64,000 bases of DNA from Dipteris shenzhenensis (GCA_047967505.1 CM106540.1), one strand, 5' to 3'; counted from the first letter of the stretch, positions 9,862 to 21,903 are shown. Numbers and translations: made by a program. Notes: generated by a model not told the origin, from the sequence alone.

Positions 9862-11116
9862 AGATTCTTACTGGATTGCTAAAAAATGACCATTATAGCG
9901 CAAATATTTATCTAATCGCCTGCTTTTGAACAGAATAGTGAATGAAAATATTAATGCCAACAACAATTAAAGTTACAAAATACAATGACAGTATAAAATA
10001 AATATTATAAAAGAACGCAAAATGGGGCACTGTATAAAAAGTATAGCTGTATTCATATAAAATAAATTTTCTATACAATAAGGCTTCAAAGCCTTTCTCT
10101 CTTCTCTAAAACACTAAGAACATTGGGCTTTGAATTCCCAAATACACTCCTAGCTCTAAACCTAGTCGATAGAGAGTCATTGCTATTGTCGTTGCTGGCC
10201 AGGGACATGGCTGCTGCCCTCAATGCCATACAACACCTATTTCATTAATTTTGGACTCTTGCACTGTCCAAATTCATTTTGTGAGATAATTCTGGATAAA
10301 ACATTTCAAAAAAAGAGGCTCTTATAAAACAAAACATTGAGTCAAAAAGGAAGATTTAAAAAAATCAAATTAGAAAAAATGACGTGAGATGTTAAAAATA
10401 GAGTACATCACATTGTTAAAAGAGACAAAAAAGTAAGATTTTAAATTAGAAAAAATGACGTGAGATGTTAAAAATAGAGTACATCACATTGTTAAAAGAG
10501 ACATCACATTCGCCTTCTGTCGTGCGGTGAGATTCTTACTGGATTGCTAAAAAATGACCATTATAGCGCAAATATTTATCTAATCGCCTGCTTTTGAACA
10601 GAATAGTGAATGAAAATATTAATGCCAACAACAATTAAAGTTACAAAATACAATGACAGTATAAAATAAATATTATAAAAGAACGCAAAATGGGGCACTG
10701 TATAAAAAGTATAGCTGTATTCATATAAAATAAATTTTCTATACAATAAGGCTTCAAAGCCTTTCTCTCTTCTCTAAAACACTAAGAACATTGGGCTTTG
10801 AATTCCCAAATACACTCCTAGCTCTAAACCTAGTCGATAGAGAGTCATTGCTATTGTCGTTGCTGGCCAGGGACATGGCTGCTGCCCTCAATGCCATACA
10901 ACACCTATTTCATTAATTTTGGACTCTTGCACTGTCCAAATTCATTTTGTGAGATAATTCTGGATAAAACATTTCAAAAAAAGAGGCTCTTATAAAACAA
11001 AACATTGAGTCAAAAAGGAAGATTTAAAAAAATCAAATTAGAAAAAATGAGGTGAGATGTTAAAAATAGAGTACATCACATTGTTAAAAGAGACAAAAAA
11101 GTAAGATTTTAAAAAA
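9841..11116. repeat. 668-bp tandem duplication
   Basis: The sequence from 9841 (TTCGCCTTCTGTCGTGCGG) restarts at 10509 and is near-identical to about 11116. The first unit contains part of the right arm of the fold-back element, so the duplication happened after that element was in place. Both units are AT-rich and I see no gene in them. Confidence 0.9.
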
Positions 11117-11215
11117 TCAAATTAGAAAAAATGGCATGACATGTTATGAAAACTAGAGTACATTTCAAAAAGAGCACATCACATTTGTAAAGAAGTAGAT
11201 CATATTACTCAAAGC

Positions 11216-11410
11216 CATATGGTGTCAAAAAACACCTTAATACAGTCTCTCTTAACATCATCTTAACATCACATTTGTACAAGAAGTATATCATATTACT
11301 CAAAGCCATATGGTGTCAAAAAACACCTTAATACAAAGCCATATGGTGTCAAAAAACACCTTAATACACCTTAATACAAAGCCATATGGTGTCAAAAAAC
11401 ACCTTAATAC
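11216..11410. repeat. Short tandem repeats with GGTGT...ACACC hairpin
   Basis: Four copies of AAAGCCATATGGTGTC followed by AAAAAACACCTTAATAC. Each contains the small inverted repeat GGTGTcaaaaaACACC. They lie immediately downstream of the 150-aa gene (minus strand), where they could fall in its 3' end. Confidence 0.75.
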
Positions 11411-11428
11411 AGTCTCTCTTATCTAAGT

Positions 11429-11881
11429 CTAGAAGATCTCATCATTGGTCTCTCTTATCTTCTCAACAACCCAATCCTTCACTGCCTCCACAGCTGTATC
11501 CTCAACATAATTACATGTGAAGAAGAAGTTTAAGCAATCACAAATTGTTTCTTTATAATTTCTCTGAGAGGCTCTTATTGTTCTCTCAGCATCCGCATCA
11601 AATCGCCCATGACGAGAGCTGCGATAACGCAGGTTACTTAAGAAGTCTAATAGATCTTGTCGTGCTTTTATCATACGTCTTAGAAGTCTTTCACTGTCTG
11701 CTATCTTGAGAGTCTCCTCCCTCTCTGCGTGCCTTTGTGCAGCAAATTCCTCTCTCTCCATGTGTGTCAAAGGAGAACCTTGTCGAATTCTGGCCTCTCT
11801 CTGTGCTCCTTGGTCAGCAATCCATTCTTTGAGATTGTTAATTCCGAACTCCACGTCTTCGACAATGCCAAGGACATCCAT
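11429..11881 (-). CDS. Unknown 150-aa charged, probably helical protein
   Basis: A complete single-exon frame from ATG (11881-11879) to a stop at 11429. The protein is rich in Arg, Glu and Asp. A central charged stretch (roughly residues 30-80, with REARIRQG and MEREEF) looks like a coiled coil or long helix. Residues around 110-125 contain CDCLNFFFTCNY. No domain, signal peptide or membrane helix is recognised. It lies downstream of the C48-module gene on the same strand, with ~1.1 kb of minisatellite between them, and an N-terminal part is kept in copy 1. It could be a free gene or a last exon; the reading frame alone cannot decide. Confidence 0.5.
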   Translation of the reverse strand: MDVLGIVEDVEFGINNLKEWIADQGAQREARIRQGSPLTHMEREEFAAQRHAEREETLKIADSERLLRRMIKARQDLLDFLSNLRYRSSRHGRFDADAERTIRASQRNYKETICDCLNFFFTCNYVEDTAVEAVKDWVVEKIRETNDEIF

Positions 11882-11919
11882 GGGTGGGGAGATGATAAAG
11901 AAAGGGAGATGGACTACGA

Positions 11920-12610
11920 TGCGAGAAAGAAGAGAGTGTCTGCGGAAGAACTAGGATAGAAGAATACTTGGTTATCAAGATGGATGAAAGAAGACTCTGA
12001 GAGTGTTTGCGGAAGGACTAGGATAGAAGAATACAAGAAGAATACAAGTTAATGAGAAGCACTAGGATGCAAGAAAGAAGAGAGTGTCTGCGGAAGAACT
12101 AGGATAGAAGAATACTTGGTTATCAGGATGGATGAAAGAAGACTCTGAGAGTGTTTGCGGAAGGACTAGGATAGAAGAATACAAGAAGAATACAAGTTAA
12201 TGAGAAGCACTAGGATGGATGAAAGAAGAGAGTGTTTGTGGAAGAACTAGGATAGAAGAATACTTGGTTATCAGGATGGATGAAAGAAGACTCTGAGAGT
12301 GTTTGCGGAAGGACTAGGATAGAAGAATACAAGTTACTCAGAAGGACTAGGATGTAAGAAATAAGAGAGTGTTTGTGGAAGGACTAGGATGGAAGAATAC
12401 AAGTGCACTAAGGCACGATGTGTTCACTACGATAAGGATAAGGGTTGGAATAAAGTGAGTGGCACGATGTGTTCACTATGATAAGGGTTGGAATAAAGCG
12501 AGTGGAGATTGAATGCTCTACTTTAAGTGAGTGGAGATGATAAGGATAAGGGTTGGAATAAAGTGAGAGAAGCATTGCGAGTGCTCTACTTTAAGTGAGT
12601 GGAGACTGTC
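11920..12610. repeat. Purine-rich tandem minisatellite, copy 2
   Basis: This block has the same ~120-bp and shorter units as 330-1020, with a few substitutions. It is non-coding. Confidence 0.8.
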
Positions 12611-12619
12611 CAACTGAAT

Positions 12620-12950
12620 AAAATTCTCATCACACAAGGATTTATTTTCAAATAATCACATCATCACACATTCATATCATAAAATTGTGTGCATGAAGAA
12701 ATATATTACAAATATTACATCATCACATATTCATATCAAAATTCTCATCACACAAGGATTTATTTTGAAATAATCACATCATCACACATTCATATCATAA
12801 AATTGTGTGCATGAAATAAATATATTACAAATATTACATCATCACATATTCATATCAGAATTCTCATCACACAAGGATTTATTTCCAAATAATCACATCA
12901 TCACACATTCATATCATAAAATTGTGTGCATAAAGAAATTATATAAATAT
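12620..12950. repeat. AT-rich ~118-bp tandem repeat, copy 2
   Basis: Three units equivalent to 1029-1372, just beyond the stop codon of the C48-module gene at 13030. Confidence 0.8.
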
Positions 12951-13029
12951 CATGATTATGCCACTTAAGTAATAAGTCACAAATTGGTGTATAATCAACA
13001 AAAACTACAAACACAACATCATACATGCA

Positions 13030-14300
13030 TCACAACTCTTGTGATGCTTCTAGTGGAGACTCTGGCAACTCTTCGGATGCTTCCAATGGAGGCTGTGGTG
13101 CTGTAGATGTACACTCGGTCTCTACTTCTTTTGTAGTATGTAGTGCTTTCGGAGTAGACTCAGTATCCTCTTCCTTAAATGCAAGCAGAGGCGGTGGCAA
13201 CTCTTCTGATGCTTCCAGTGGAGGCTGTGGTGCTGTAGGTGTACATTGGGTCTCTACAGTATGCAGTGCTTTCATAGTAGACTCAGTCTCCTCTTCCTTA
13301 AAGGGAAGCTCTGGTATTGCTTCAGTTGCACGTTGTATTCTAATGGCAGCAATTAGGTCTCGAATGATTTCAGCCCTAAACAATTGTATATCCTCCTCTG
13401 AATATTTGAGCTCCAAAGAGTCTTCCGATGAGATCTGTGGCTTAAGTGAGAAAATTTCTTTGAAAATCAACATGTAGTTGTAGGCAACTCTCCACCCACA
13501 ACTATGCCCATCTTCCTGCTCTACTACTAAACGCTTTTGGAAGTCTACCGAGTCTTTGTACTGTCCTGTTTCTCTGATAGCAGATACCAACTTCTCAATC
13601 GACCTGCTCATCGTGACATATTAAAAAAACTTAGTGTATCTATCACATAAGGTACATAATATAGAAGTAACAACAGATTAATAGAATACTTACGTTTGCA
13701 CTGAGCCATGAAAGCCTGCAATCGAGTTAACAAACCAACAATAGTTGTCTTCAAGGTTCCAAACCACCAGACTCCAATGTTCCCTACATGAATAATTAAG
13801 AACCATTATTATTTAACACAATGTTGCCAGTATAAGATGAAAATAAAGGTTGCCATGATACTTACATCTCATGATATGCCATAAATAGGACTCGCACGCC
13901 ATGTAAATGTAAAGGCTATAATAATTTACAAACATCGGCTATTGTCTTTCTGCTATCGCTAAGTATAGGAGAAAGGAGGGAATCCAACATATACGCACGA
14001 TTTTGTACGACTCTACCAAATCGTGAGATAACTATACTGCACCAACAAATAAATGAATATTAGCTTATTAGATTTAATCAAAATAAATGAATATTAGCTT
14101 ATTAGCTTATTAGATTAAATCAAAATATTGAATTATCAAGTAGAGAAAAAGTTTGTATCAAACCTGAGAATGGCCATCATAACGTTGTTATTGACCTCAT
14201 TTGAAGCTCTAGAGAGAATTGAAATCTCTTCTCCCCCAAATTCAAGATACTGATGTTGAATCATAACCCTAACATTAAAAGAGCTTCCCAATTCTTTTAA
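13030..14300 (-). other. C48 module 3 and Pro/Glu-rich tail (exons 9-12)
   Basis: The lead-in is the end of exon 9 (GEEISILS...MMAILR). Exon 10 (171 nt) contains YMLDSLLSPILS but also an in-frame TAG at 13918-13916. Exon 11 (90 nt) contains HWSLVVWNLEDNYCWFVNS. Exon 12 contains VEQEDGHSCGWRVAYN. Predicted residues are His1709, Asn1726, Gln1766 and Cys1772. The tail repeats a ~40-residue unit with EEETEST and TAPQPPLEAS twice; copy 1 has three more codons in the first unit. Confidence 0.75.
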
Positions 14301-14621
14301 TGAAGCCATGTTTGTAGAGTTGAGGTCATCTATCCTCTTTGACTCTTTGATGGCATTCATTTCGCAATCAATGATTGCTCGAATGGTACATGTTATAAAT
14401 GCATAGAGATGCAAATCCGTATATGTTGATAGTGTGGTGTCATTTTGCATCTCAAAAATTTGACCAAGTACCAAAAAGCAATTGTAGCCCACCCTCCATC
14501 CACAATTATAGATGTGGCTATTATCTTGATGTGATACCTGACATGTTATATACTCTATTTGTTGTGCCAAGTCACATTGCCGCATTACTATGTCGATAGC
14601 ATCTACTAATTTTCGAGCTGA

Positions 14622-15368
14622 TCTGCATATCAAAACATATAACAACAGTGAATATGTGCATTGCATATCAATCTACATGTCAAGAAGTGACAACATGTGT
14701 AGTCTATACTTACTCTAACACATTGCCATGGACGGATGTCATTGAGTTTGCAAAGAAGCACTTCTTCGCAAGGATGTCCACGACTACCAGACTCCAATGT
14801 GAGCTGCATTATCAATAAAGAATAATTACTGTGTTTGAGACAATTCTAGCAATGCAATAGAAAAAACAAGTAGGGTTTGATGCTTACTTCTCATAATATG
14901 CTGTAAAAATAACTCGTGCGTCATTCATAGGAATGTGCTTCAACCACTTGCAAACATTCTCTATGGTTTCTTCTTTGTTGCTAAGCACTTCCGAAATACG
15001 AGGATCGAGCATATATGAAACGCTTTGTATATTTTGCGGAAAATTTGCTATAACATTACTATATTAAAAAAAAAAGTATTAGCTTCTTGGGTTTAATCAA
15101 AATAAGCAAAGTATAAAGCCAAGGAAAAGGATGCATCAAACCTGAGGATGGTTGTAATGACTTTGACATTAACCTCATTCTTAGGATTCAAGAGGATTGA
15201 AATCTCTTCTTCACCAAATTCAAAAAAATGAGGTTGTTGTCGAATTAACAACATAGCAGTGAATGAACTTCCAATCTGCTCCAATAGATTCATATTTTTA
15301 TGACTCATCTTATTGAGGGAGTAGTCTACATCGTATTCTTCTTCACTTGCTATGTCCTCCACATCCTC
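14622..15368 (-). other. C48 module 2 (exons 6-8, Cys part in exon 9)
   Basis: The order is the same as module 1: lead-in exon 6, the 171-nt exon 7 (YMLDPRISEVLS), the 90-nt exon 8 (HWSLVVVDILAKKCFFANS), then Gln and Cys at the start of exon 9 (HQDNSHIYNCGWRVGYN). Predicted residues are His1469, Asn1486, Gln1529 and Cys1537. The Gln-Cys spacing is 8, two longer than usual, so this is the most divergent module and may be inactive. Exon 9 then continues without an intron into the lead-in of module 3. Confidence 0.75.
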
Positions 15369-15447
15369 CTTTTGCCATAAAAATATAAAAAAGTTATGCG
15401 ATGTACACATCCCAAATAAAGGCTTAAACAAGCAGATAAGGTTTCAT

Positions 15448-15830
15448 ACATGCTTTCATTAGTGTAAGTCTCTCCTCTGCTTGGAGCAAAAATTTAAAAA
15501 GGTTTCATACACGCTTTCATTAGAGTGAGTCTCTCCTTCTCTTGGATGAAAAATTTAAAAAGTTATGAGATTTACACATCCCAAATAAAAATAATGGTTT
15601 AAATAATCATAGAAGTATAAAGATAGCATGCTTTCATTAGACAAGTTATGAGATTTACACATCCCAAATAAAATTAATGGTTTAAATAATTATAAAAGTA
15701 TAAAGATAGCATGCTTTCATTAAACTCATTCTCTTCTCCTTTTGGAAGAAAATATAAAAAAGTTATGAGATTTATACATCCCAATTAAAGGCTGGAACAA
15801 GTATACAAGTATAAAGATAAGGTTTTATAC
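15448..15830. repeat. Short tandem repeats inside intron 5
   Basis: About three units contain GTTATGAGATTTACACATCCC and TAAAGATAGCATGCTTTCATTA. They fill the intron between exons 5 and 6 of the C48-module gene, which explains why it is longer than its neighbours. Confidence 0.7.
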
Positions 15831-16932
15831 ATGCTGCAATGTAGTCATATTTTCATGTTGTTTCCCAATGGTAGTAATTAGATGCTGAATTCTCTCAGCC
15901 CGAAATGCTAGCAGATCAGCTTCTGTATATGATTCCATTTTGACTGGTAACTCCAAATCAAAAATCTCTCTAAGAAACAACATGCAGTTGTAGGCGACTC
16001 TCCACCCACAGCTGTGTCCATCTTTTTGCTCCACTGGCAGACGTCTTTTGAATTCTACTTGATCTTGTTGCTTCGTGGTTGTTCTGACAGCAGATACTAG
16101 CCGATATGCAGCACTGTCCAGCATGACATATGAAATATATTAATATGTCATGATCATAAGATACAAAATAAGAAAGTATCAAAAATATTAAGAGAATAAT
16201 TACCTTGGGGAGTTGGCATGATAGCCTTCTATTGAATTCACAAACCATAAATGGTTGAGTTCAAGGTCCCAGAAGATCAAACTCCAATGTGAGCTACACG
16301 ACCAGAATAAAAATGATTATTGTTTTACACAAACTTGCCAAAGAAATAGTCAAAATAAGGTTAGAGTTGATACTTATGCCTCATGATAAGGCATTAAGAT
16401 GACTCGCACCCCATCTAAATTCAAAGGGCTTAACCAGGTACAAACATCTTCTATAGTCTTTTGAGGAGAGCTAAGAATAGAAGAAAGGAGAGCATCGAGC
16501 ATGTAGACACGATGCTGCACTGTACTAGGAAGTTGAGAAATAACTACACTGCACCAAGAAATAAACAAACATTAGCTCATAGAATTGATTTGCATTCTGC
16601 ACTAGGAAACTGATATATAACTGAACTGTGAATAAATAAACAAATGTTAGCTTATTGAAGTAGCAATAAATAAATAAACATTACCTAAGAATGGCCAAGA
16701 TAACATTGTCATTAACCTCTTTTAAAGGATTGGAGAGGATTGAAACCTCCTCTCTACCAAAGCTTAAATACTGAGGTTCTCGTTTCAAAACGATCTTAAC
16801 TTGAAATGAGCTCTCCATTTTATCTAATGCAGCTAAATTTGATTTTTCAATCAAATTTAGAGGTGGTTGCATTGTTGAAGTAGAAGGGAGTGCCTCCGTA
16901 TTGACTTCATCCATTTCTTCTCCCTCTATTGC
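15831..16932 (-). other. C48 module 1 (exons 2-5 of the large gene)
   Basis: Exon 2 (248 nt) carries a lead-in ending NDNVILAILR. Exon 3 (171 nt) contains YMLDALLSSILS and GVRVILMPYHEA. Exon 4 (90 nt) contains HWSLIFWDLELNHLWFVNS. Exon 5 (283 nt) contains VEQKDGHSCGWRVAYN. By the C48 pattern the active-site residues would be His1212, Asn1229 (Asp in yeast Ulp1), Gln1269 and Cys1275. The His-to-Asn spacing of 17 and Gln-to-Cys spacing of 6 equal those of yeast Ulp1 (H514, D531, Q574, C580). Confidence 0.8.
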
Positions 16933-19900
16933 CTGTAAACAAATATGAGAGATTAGATTCATTATCTTTAAATTTAAATCTTATTTAAAAAATTGTATTT
17001 AGTTGAGAAATAGAGAGTTCATACTGCTAAGTATTGTCGTAGTGGCCTTTTTTCATAACCCTGCGAGCCATAATTATCAAAGAGGGCATCATCATATTTG
17101 TCTTCATCCACCAACCTCTCTGTGAATGGGTCATGTAAGTCCATCTTTTCATCATCAACAACTGGGACATTATGATCTTCAAGGTAATCATCCATGTCAT
17201 CGGTGTCCTTGTGGTCTATCTCTTTTTCATAGCCTGTGGTTAGATCTGCTTGAAGCTGGAAATAGGCCATGAAATGCTTATTTTCAATAATATTGGTGGA
17301 GTTGCCTTTTCTTAGGAGATCCTCAAATAAATATCCCATCCTGCACAAGGTGACCTCCCAACCTGCCGGCAGCAAATTCTCCATCATGGTAAGCAAGAGA
17401 CTCCCACTTTTTGCAGGACTTCCATAGTTGTTTTTTTGATAATGTATGGACCTGGGAATATCTTGCTCTTCTAGCATCAATCTCAAATTATTTGAATTCC
17501 CTCTTATGTTCTTTTGTAAGGAGTGATCAGGGTTGGGACTCCGCATACACAGAAATAATGATTCAAGAGTTTGAATTGCTATGCCACATTCTCTCTTGCC
17601 TCTCTTTGCTGCATAAACACCACTATAGATCTTCAAATCTGATGAATATGCTCGCTCTAGAGTAACCTGCATGGCTTCTTTGTCTTTTTTATCAACAAAT
17701 ATGACAATGTTACAAATCGCCACTTTGCTAATGGTGGTATATACTATTCTATCAATGAAGTTATGGATATCATCGCTAGAAACTTCATTGATAAAGAATA
17801 GTTGTGGCTTATCCCATGCTGACTCATTCTTAAAGAAGTCATCTTCTGAGACTCCCCTGAAGTTGACAAGCTTTCCAGACTCTGCCGTAACCTCTACATT
17901 GAATTGAAAGCTTTGGTGCATATCTGTCGGCATTCTTATCTCGCTGATTAATCTTTCCACATATGCAACCACCTGTTGTGGGATCTCTTTTCTCATATAA
18001 GAGGTTACTATTTCCGACCCATCTTCATCCTTTTTAATCCACCTGTTTGCCCATAGCTTTACCTTGGGTGTTGACAAAGAAGCTATATGCTTCACCACAT
18101 TATAGTCAATGTTACAATGAGTAAGTGCTATTTGTTTCTCTGACAGCAAATACTTGATGGCACTATGCACTGCATCATGCCTCACCTGTACATTGATGCA
18201 TTCTTCCATGCAGTGGTCTTTGTCTTTTTTTCCAAAAAACCATTCTTTCTTTAAAATTTTTTGTGCTGCCATGGATGCATACTTATCAGGTAAGTACTTT
18301 ACAGGTCTCCACATCCTTGCCGTCAACTCCTTCTTATCCATTACCTTTGACTTGCCGGAGATAAACAAAGGAGCTTCATAGGTAAGCTGTCCACGCTCAC
18401 AAGCAATGCACGTTTCAAGCATCTCATTGAACACTTCAACAGGACGAAATATGATAGAAGTATAGTCGGCATATCTGTCCCTCACCACCTTGAGGCTTGT
18501 CATACTTTCTTCCCGCTCTTGGGTTCCCCTAGGCACAACTGCACTCAAAGAAGTATAAAAGTTTGTGAGTGTGTCGGCGTCTGCTTTTGTGACCTTTCGC
18601 TTCAAATCAGGATTTGGAGAACCAAATGTTGTCCATATCACCCTTGCCTTCTGTAAGACCTCTGATGTTGAGGATATCTTACGCTTTCCATGGACATAAT
18701 GATTAAGTCTTTCGGACTCAATCAAATACTTAATCTCATGCTTGAATATACAGATCGTTGCAGGATAATAATGGAATGAGCTTATCTTTACAAATTGTTC
18801 TGGAGTGAGTCTTTTGCCCTCCTTTGCTTCCCTTGCGATCTGATTACAAGCATAAGCCCAATGTTGACCATCAATGGGCTGGAATCTGCAATGAAGGAGA
18901 AATTCCTTCTTGACTTCCTTTAGCATATTCTCTCCTTGTGCCTCTTCGCCTTGTTCATGTGGAATATTTTTTAGAGTGTTTTTAAAGAATTGACTGAAGA
19001 TCTCCTCGAAATGTGTAGGCCCTGTAAATGTTATTTGATCCAGAAAACTATTTTTGGTTGGACAAAACATTATTGGGCGCAAGACCACATTACTTGCCAC
19101 AGGTTTCTTACCATCTCTCAAAGCCTCGTATATTTGCATTGCATAGGATATATCAAGGCTTCGGCTATTAGTAAACAGAGCTGCAGCTTCCACATCTTTG
19201 GCATTCACAAACCACGTCCTTTGACCCCAGATATATCCCACATCATCATCTGTAACTGCTTCATTAAGACGCAGATTAAGATTTTTAATTGATGTGAGTT
19301 CATCTTGATCATCTTCAGCCTTGGATTCTGAGTCTTCTTCATCTTTCTCTTTTTTTGACCTTTTTTCATCCACATTATCTTTCTCTACAGTGGGACGATG
19401 TCTTTTCTTACTGCTTGGAACCGTGGCTCTTGCAGTACTAGCCTTTTGCATTTCACGTCGTGGTTTGCTAGCAAGAGCTTCTAGCATAACTGCAGTGGAT
19501 CGACCTTGATCTTCTTCAATTTTTGCTAATTCCCGTGCACTCAAGGCTTGTTTTTCATCATCCTTAGTTACATCCACCATTTCTGGCTCTAGAAGTTTGC
19601 GCTCATGTTCTACAGGTTTGTGACAGTGTGCCTGTTCTTCTTGTCCCTGCATTGAAGTCTGAGCTTTTTGATCTCCTTCATGTGATGATTCTTGCATATG
19701 GAGAGCATATTCTGCATCCTGAAAGTATTCAAACATTATCTTTGCATGCATCCTTTTTGCCACCACACTAGGAAATTGCTCCCAAGTATATGAAAGAGTC
19801 TCCAATGCCCTTTGCAGCTCTGGAAACTTTGATGGTTGAGGAGGAGGCATCACAAAGGTCTTTGCGTCTCTCCTTGACACAATAAAATGCATACCGCCAA

Positions 19901-20919
19901 CTTCAGGATCTGAACTCTTTGTTAAAATATCCACAAAGGTGTCTTTTCGCTGAATTATTATGCCTACTACAAGGCTTGAAGTCATATCTTTTTTGAAGAA
20001 AGTAGCATCCCATGGATCTTCAACACCATTGAACTCCCTTTTTGACATAAGTAGAAAGAGTCTCTTTTCCTTTTGATGAAGAAACCAAGCTCTTCTACCC
20101 ATGTGATATCGAGTCCACCTACAAAGCCATTGGGGCTATATTCCTTTCCTTTGAAATTCAAAGTGACATCAGAAACCCATTCTCTGATCTCAGAGTCATC
20201 TAGCATAGCCATCACATTAGCTGATTGCTCCATAATCCTACAAGAAAAGATAATGAAGAATTTAGATACATACAAGTAAAGTACAATATACAACCCTTGA
20301 TACAATAAATGTGGAAAATAGCCCAAAAGGCTTTACAAGGCTTCATATGGCAATAAATGTGGGAAATAGCCTAAAAGGCTTTACAAGGCTTAAATATTTG
20401 TACAAATGTAAAAGAATTAGCCAATAAAGCTTTACAAGTAATATAAAATGTCGTCTAGTGATAAAGCTTCAATCTTCGTGAAGATTCATGTAATCTGTCC
20501 ATCCATTGATATCTGAGCACTGATACCCAACTGGTGCAATCTATCCACTAAAAACTGTTCCACTGATATCCACTTATGCAGCCCACATGATATCCACTTA
20601 TGCATCCCACTGATACTCGTTAATTAGTGAATGGTCGGGATGGTCGGGTTTATTACAAGGCGCTTCATATGACAATAAATGTAAAAAATAGCATAAAAGG
20701 CTTTACAAGGATTTTTATGACAATAAATGAGCTTAAATATTTATACAAATGCAATGAAAATAACCAATAATCATCAAGCTCCAATATGTCCCATGACATG
20801 TAATCTGTCCACTGATATATGCAATCTGTCCACTGATATCTGCTCATGCAATCTGTCCACTGATATCTGCTCATGCAATCTGCCCACTGATAAACTTCTT
20901 GGTAAATGGTAAAAGGTCT

Positions 20920-21190
20920 TATTTAATAGCATGTTATGAGTGTTAAACCGCATGTGAGCGAAGGGACTGACAACGATTAGGAACTAGTTAGAAAAATTTG
21001 AGCATGGCTTCGATTGGCAACTTGGAGAATTGTCTCTCCTCTAAGGCAATCTAATCTATGCTAAACTATGCTAAACCAACCGTCGAAGCGAAGAAAAGCA
21101 ATAAATAATTTCTTTTTCTGTGTTCATTTTAATGTGCTGGGGTTTAAGAGGCTTAAATATGCAAAAGAAGGGGTTGTGATGTAGAGGCTA
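20920..21190 (+). repeat. Unclassified interspersed repeat (R1), copy 2
   Basis: Near-identical to 4370-4630 and more distantly related to the reverse complement of 49433-49667. Confidence 0.6.
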
Positions 21191-21369
21191 AACCTGCATG
21201 TGATATAAATAAAGAACAAGTATCTAAAGAAAAGTTAACATTTTTCAATTTAAAAGATAAATATATATAAAAACATTATCTCACCTTCAAAACAAACCAT
21301 AAATTCACTCTTTTATAATTTTTTAAAAGTATAATATAAAAGATGTAAATATATAAAACTCTCTTTACT

Positions 21370-21903
21370 TTCTCTCTCTCTCTCTCTCTCTCTCTACTCC
21401 TAAATCTCTTTGTAGCCATAGTCAAGACACCTCATTCTCTCTCTTAATCTCTCTCTCTCTCTCTCTATAACTCTTAAGTATTTTTCATTCCTCTCTCTCT
21501 CTCCCTCTCTCTCCCTCTCTCTCTTTCTCTCTCCCTCTCTCTCTTTCTCTCTCTCTCCCTCTCTCTCCCTACTCTCTCCCTCCCTCAAGCAGCCACGGTC
21601 CCCAAGAGACCCGCTTCTCTCTCTTAATCTCTCTCCCTCTCTCTCCTCTCTCTTTCTTTCCCTCCCTACTCTTCTCTCTCATTTAAAAATATAATATAAA
21701 AGATGTAAATATATAAAACTCTCTTTACTTTCTCTCTCTCTCTCTCTCTCCTCCTAAATCTCCTTGTAGCCATAGTCAAGACACCTCATTCTCTCTCTTA
21801 ATCTCTCTCTCTCTCTCTTTGACAACTCTTAAGTATTTTTCTCTCTATCCTCATCCCACTTATTCTCTCTCTCCCTCTCCCTCCCTCTAGCACAGAAGTT
21901 TCA

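Larger units (their letters stand above)
13030..20233 (-). pseudogene. Large gene with three Ulp1-like (C48) peptidase modules, lightly damaged
   Basis: Twelve exons can be placed from splice sites: 20233-17025, 16932-16685, 16548-16378, 16293-16204, 16113-15831, 15368-15142, 15058-14888, 14803-14714, 14622-14164, 14036-13866, 13783-13694, 13603-13030. Counting one missing base in exon 1, they total 5784 nt, a whole number of codons (1927 aa). Residues 1-1070 match no family I recognise; they contain a Lys/Glu-rich basic-acidic stretch (KKRHRPTVEK region) and an acidic end. Three C48 modules follow, then a Pro/Glu-rich tail. Known C48 members cleave SUMO/ubiquitin-like proteins or act in transposons and adenoviruses; activity here is unproven. 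Damage: a one-base deletion near 20122, an AT in place of GT at the exon-3 donor (16377-16376), and an in-frame TAG at 13918-13916. The start is chosen at the first ATG after an acceptor (TTCTTGTAG). Confidence 0.8.
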
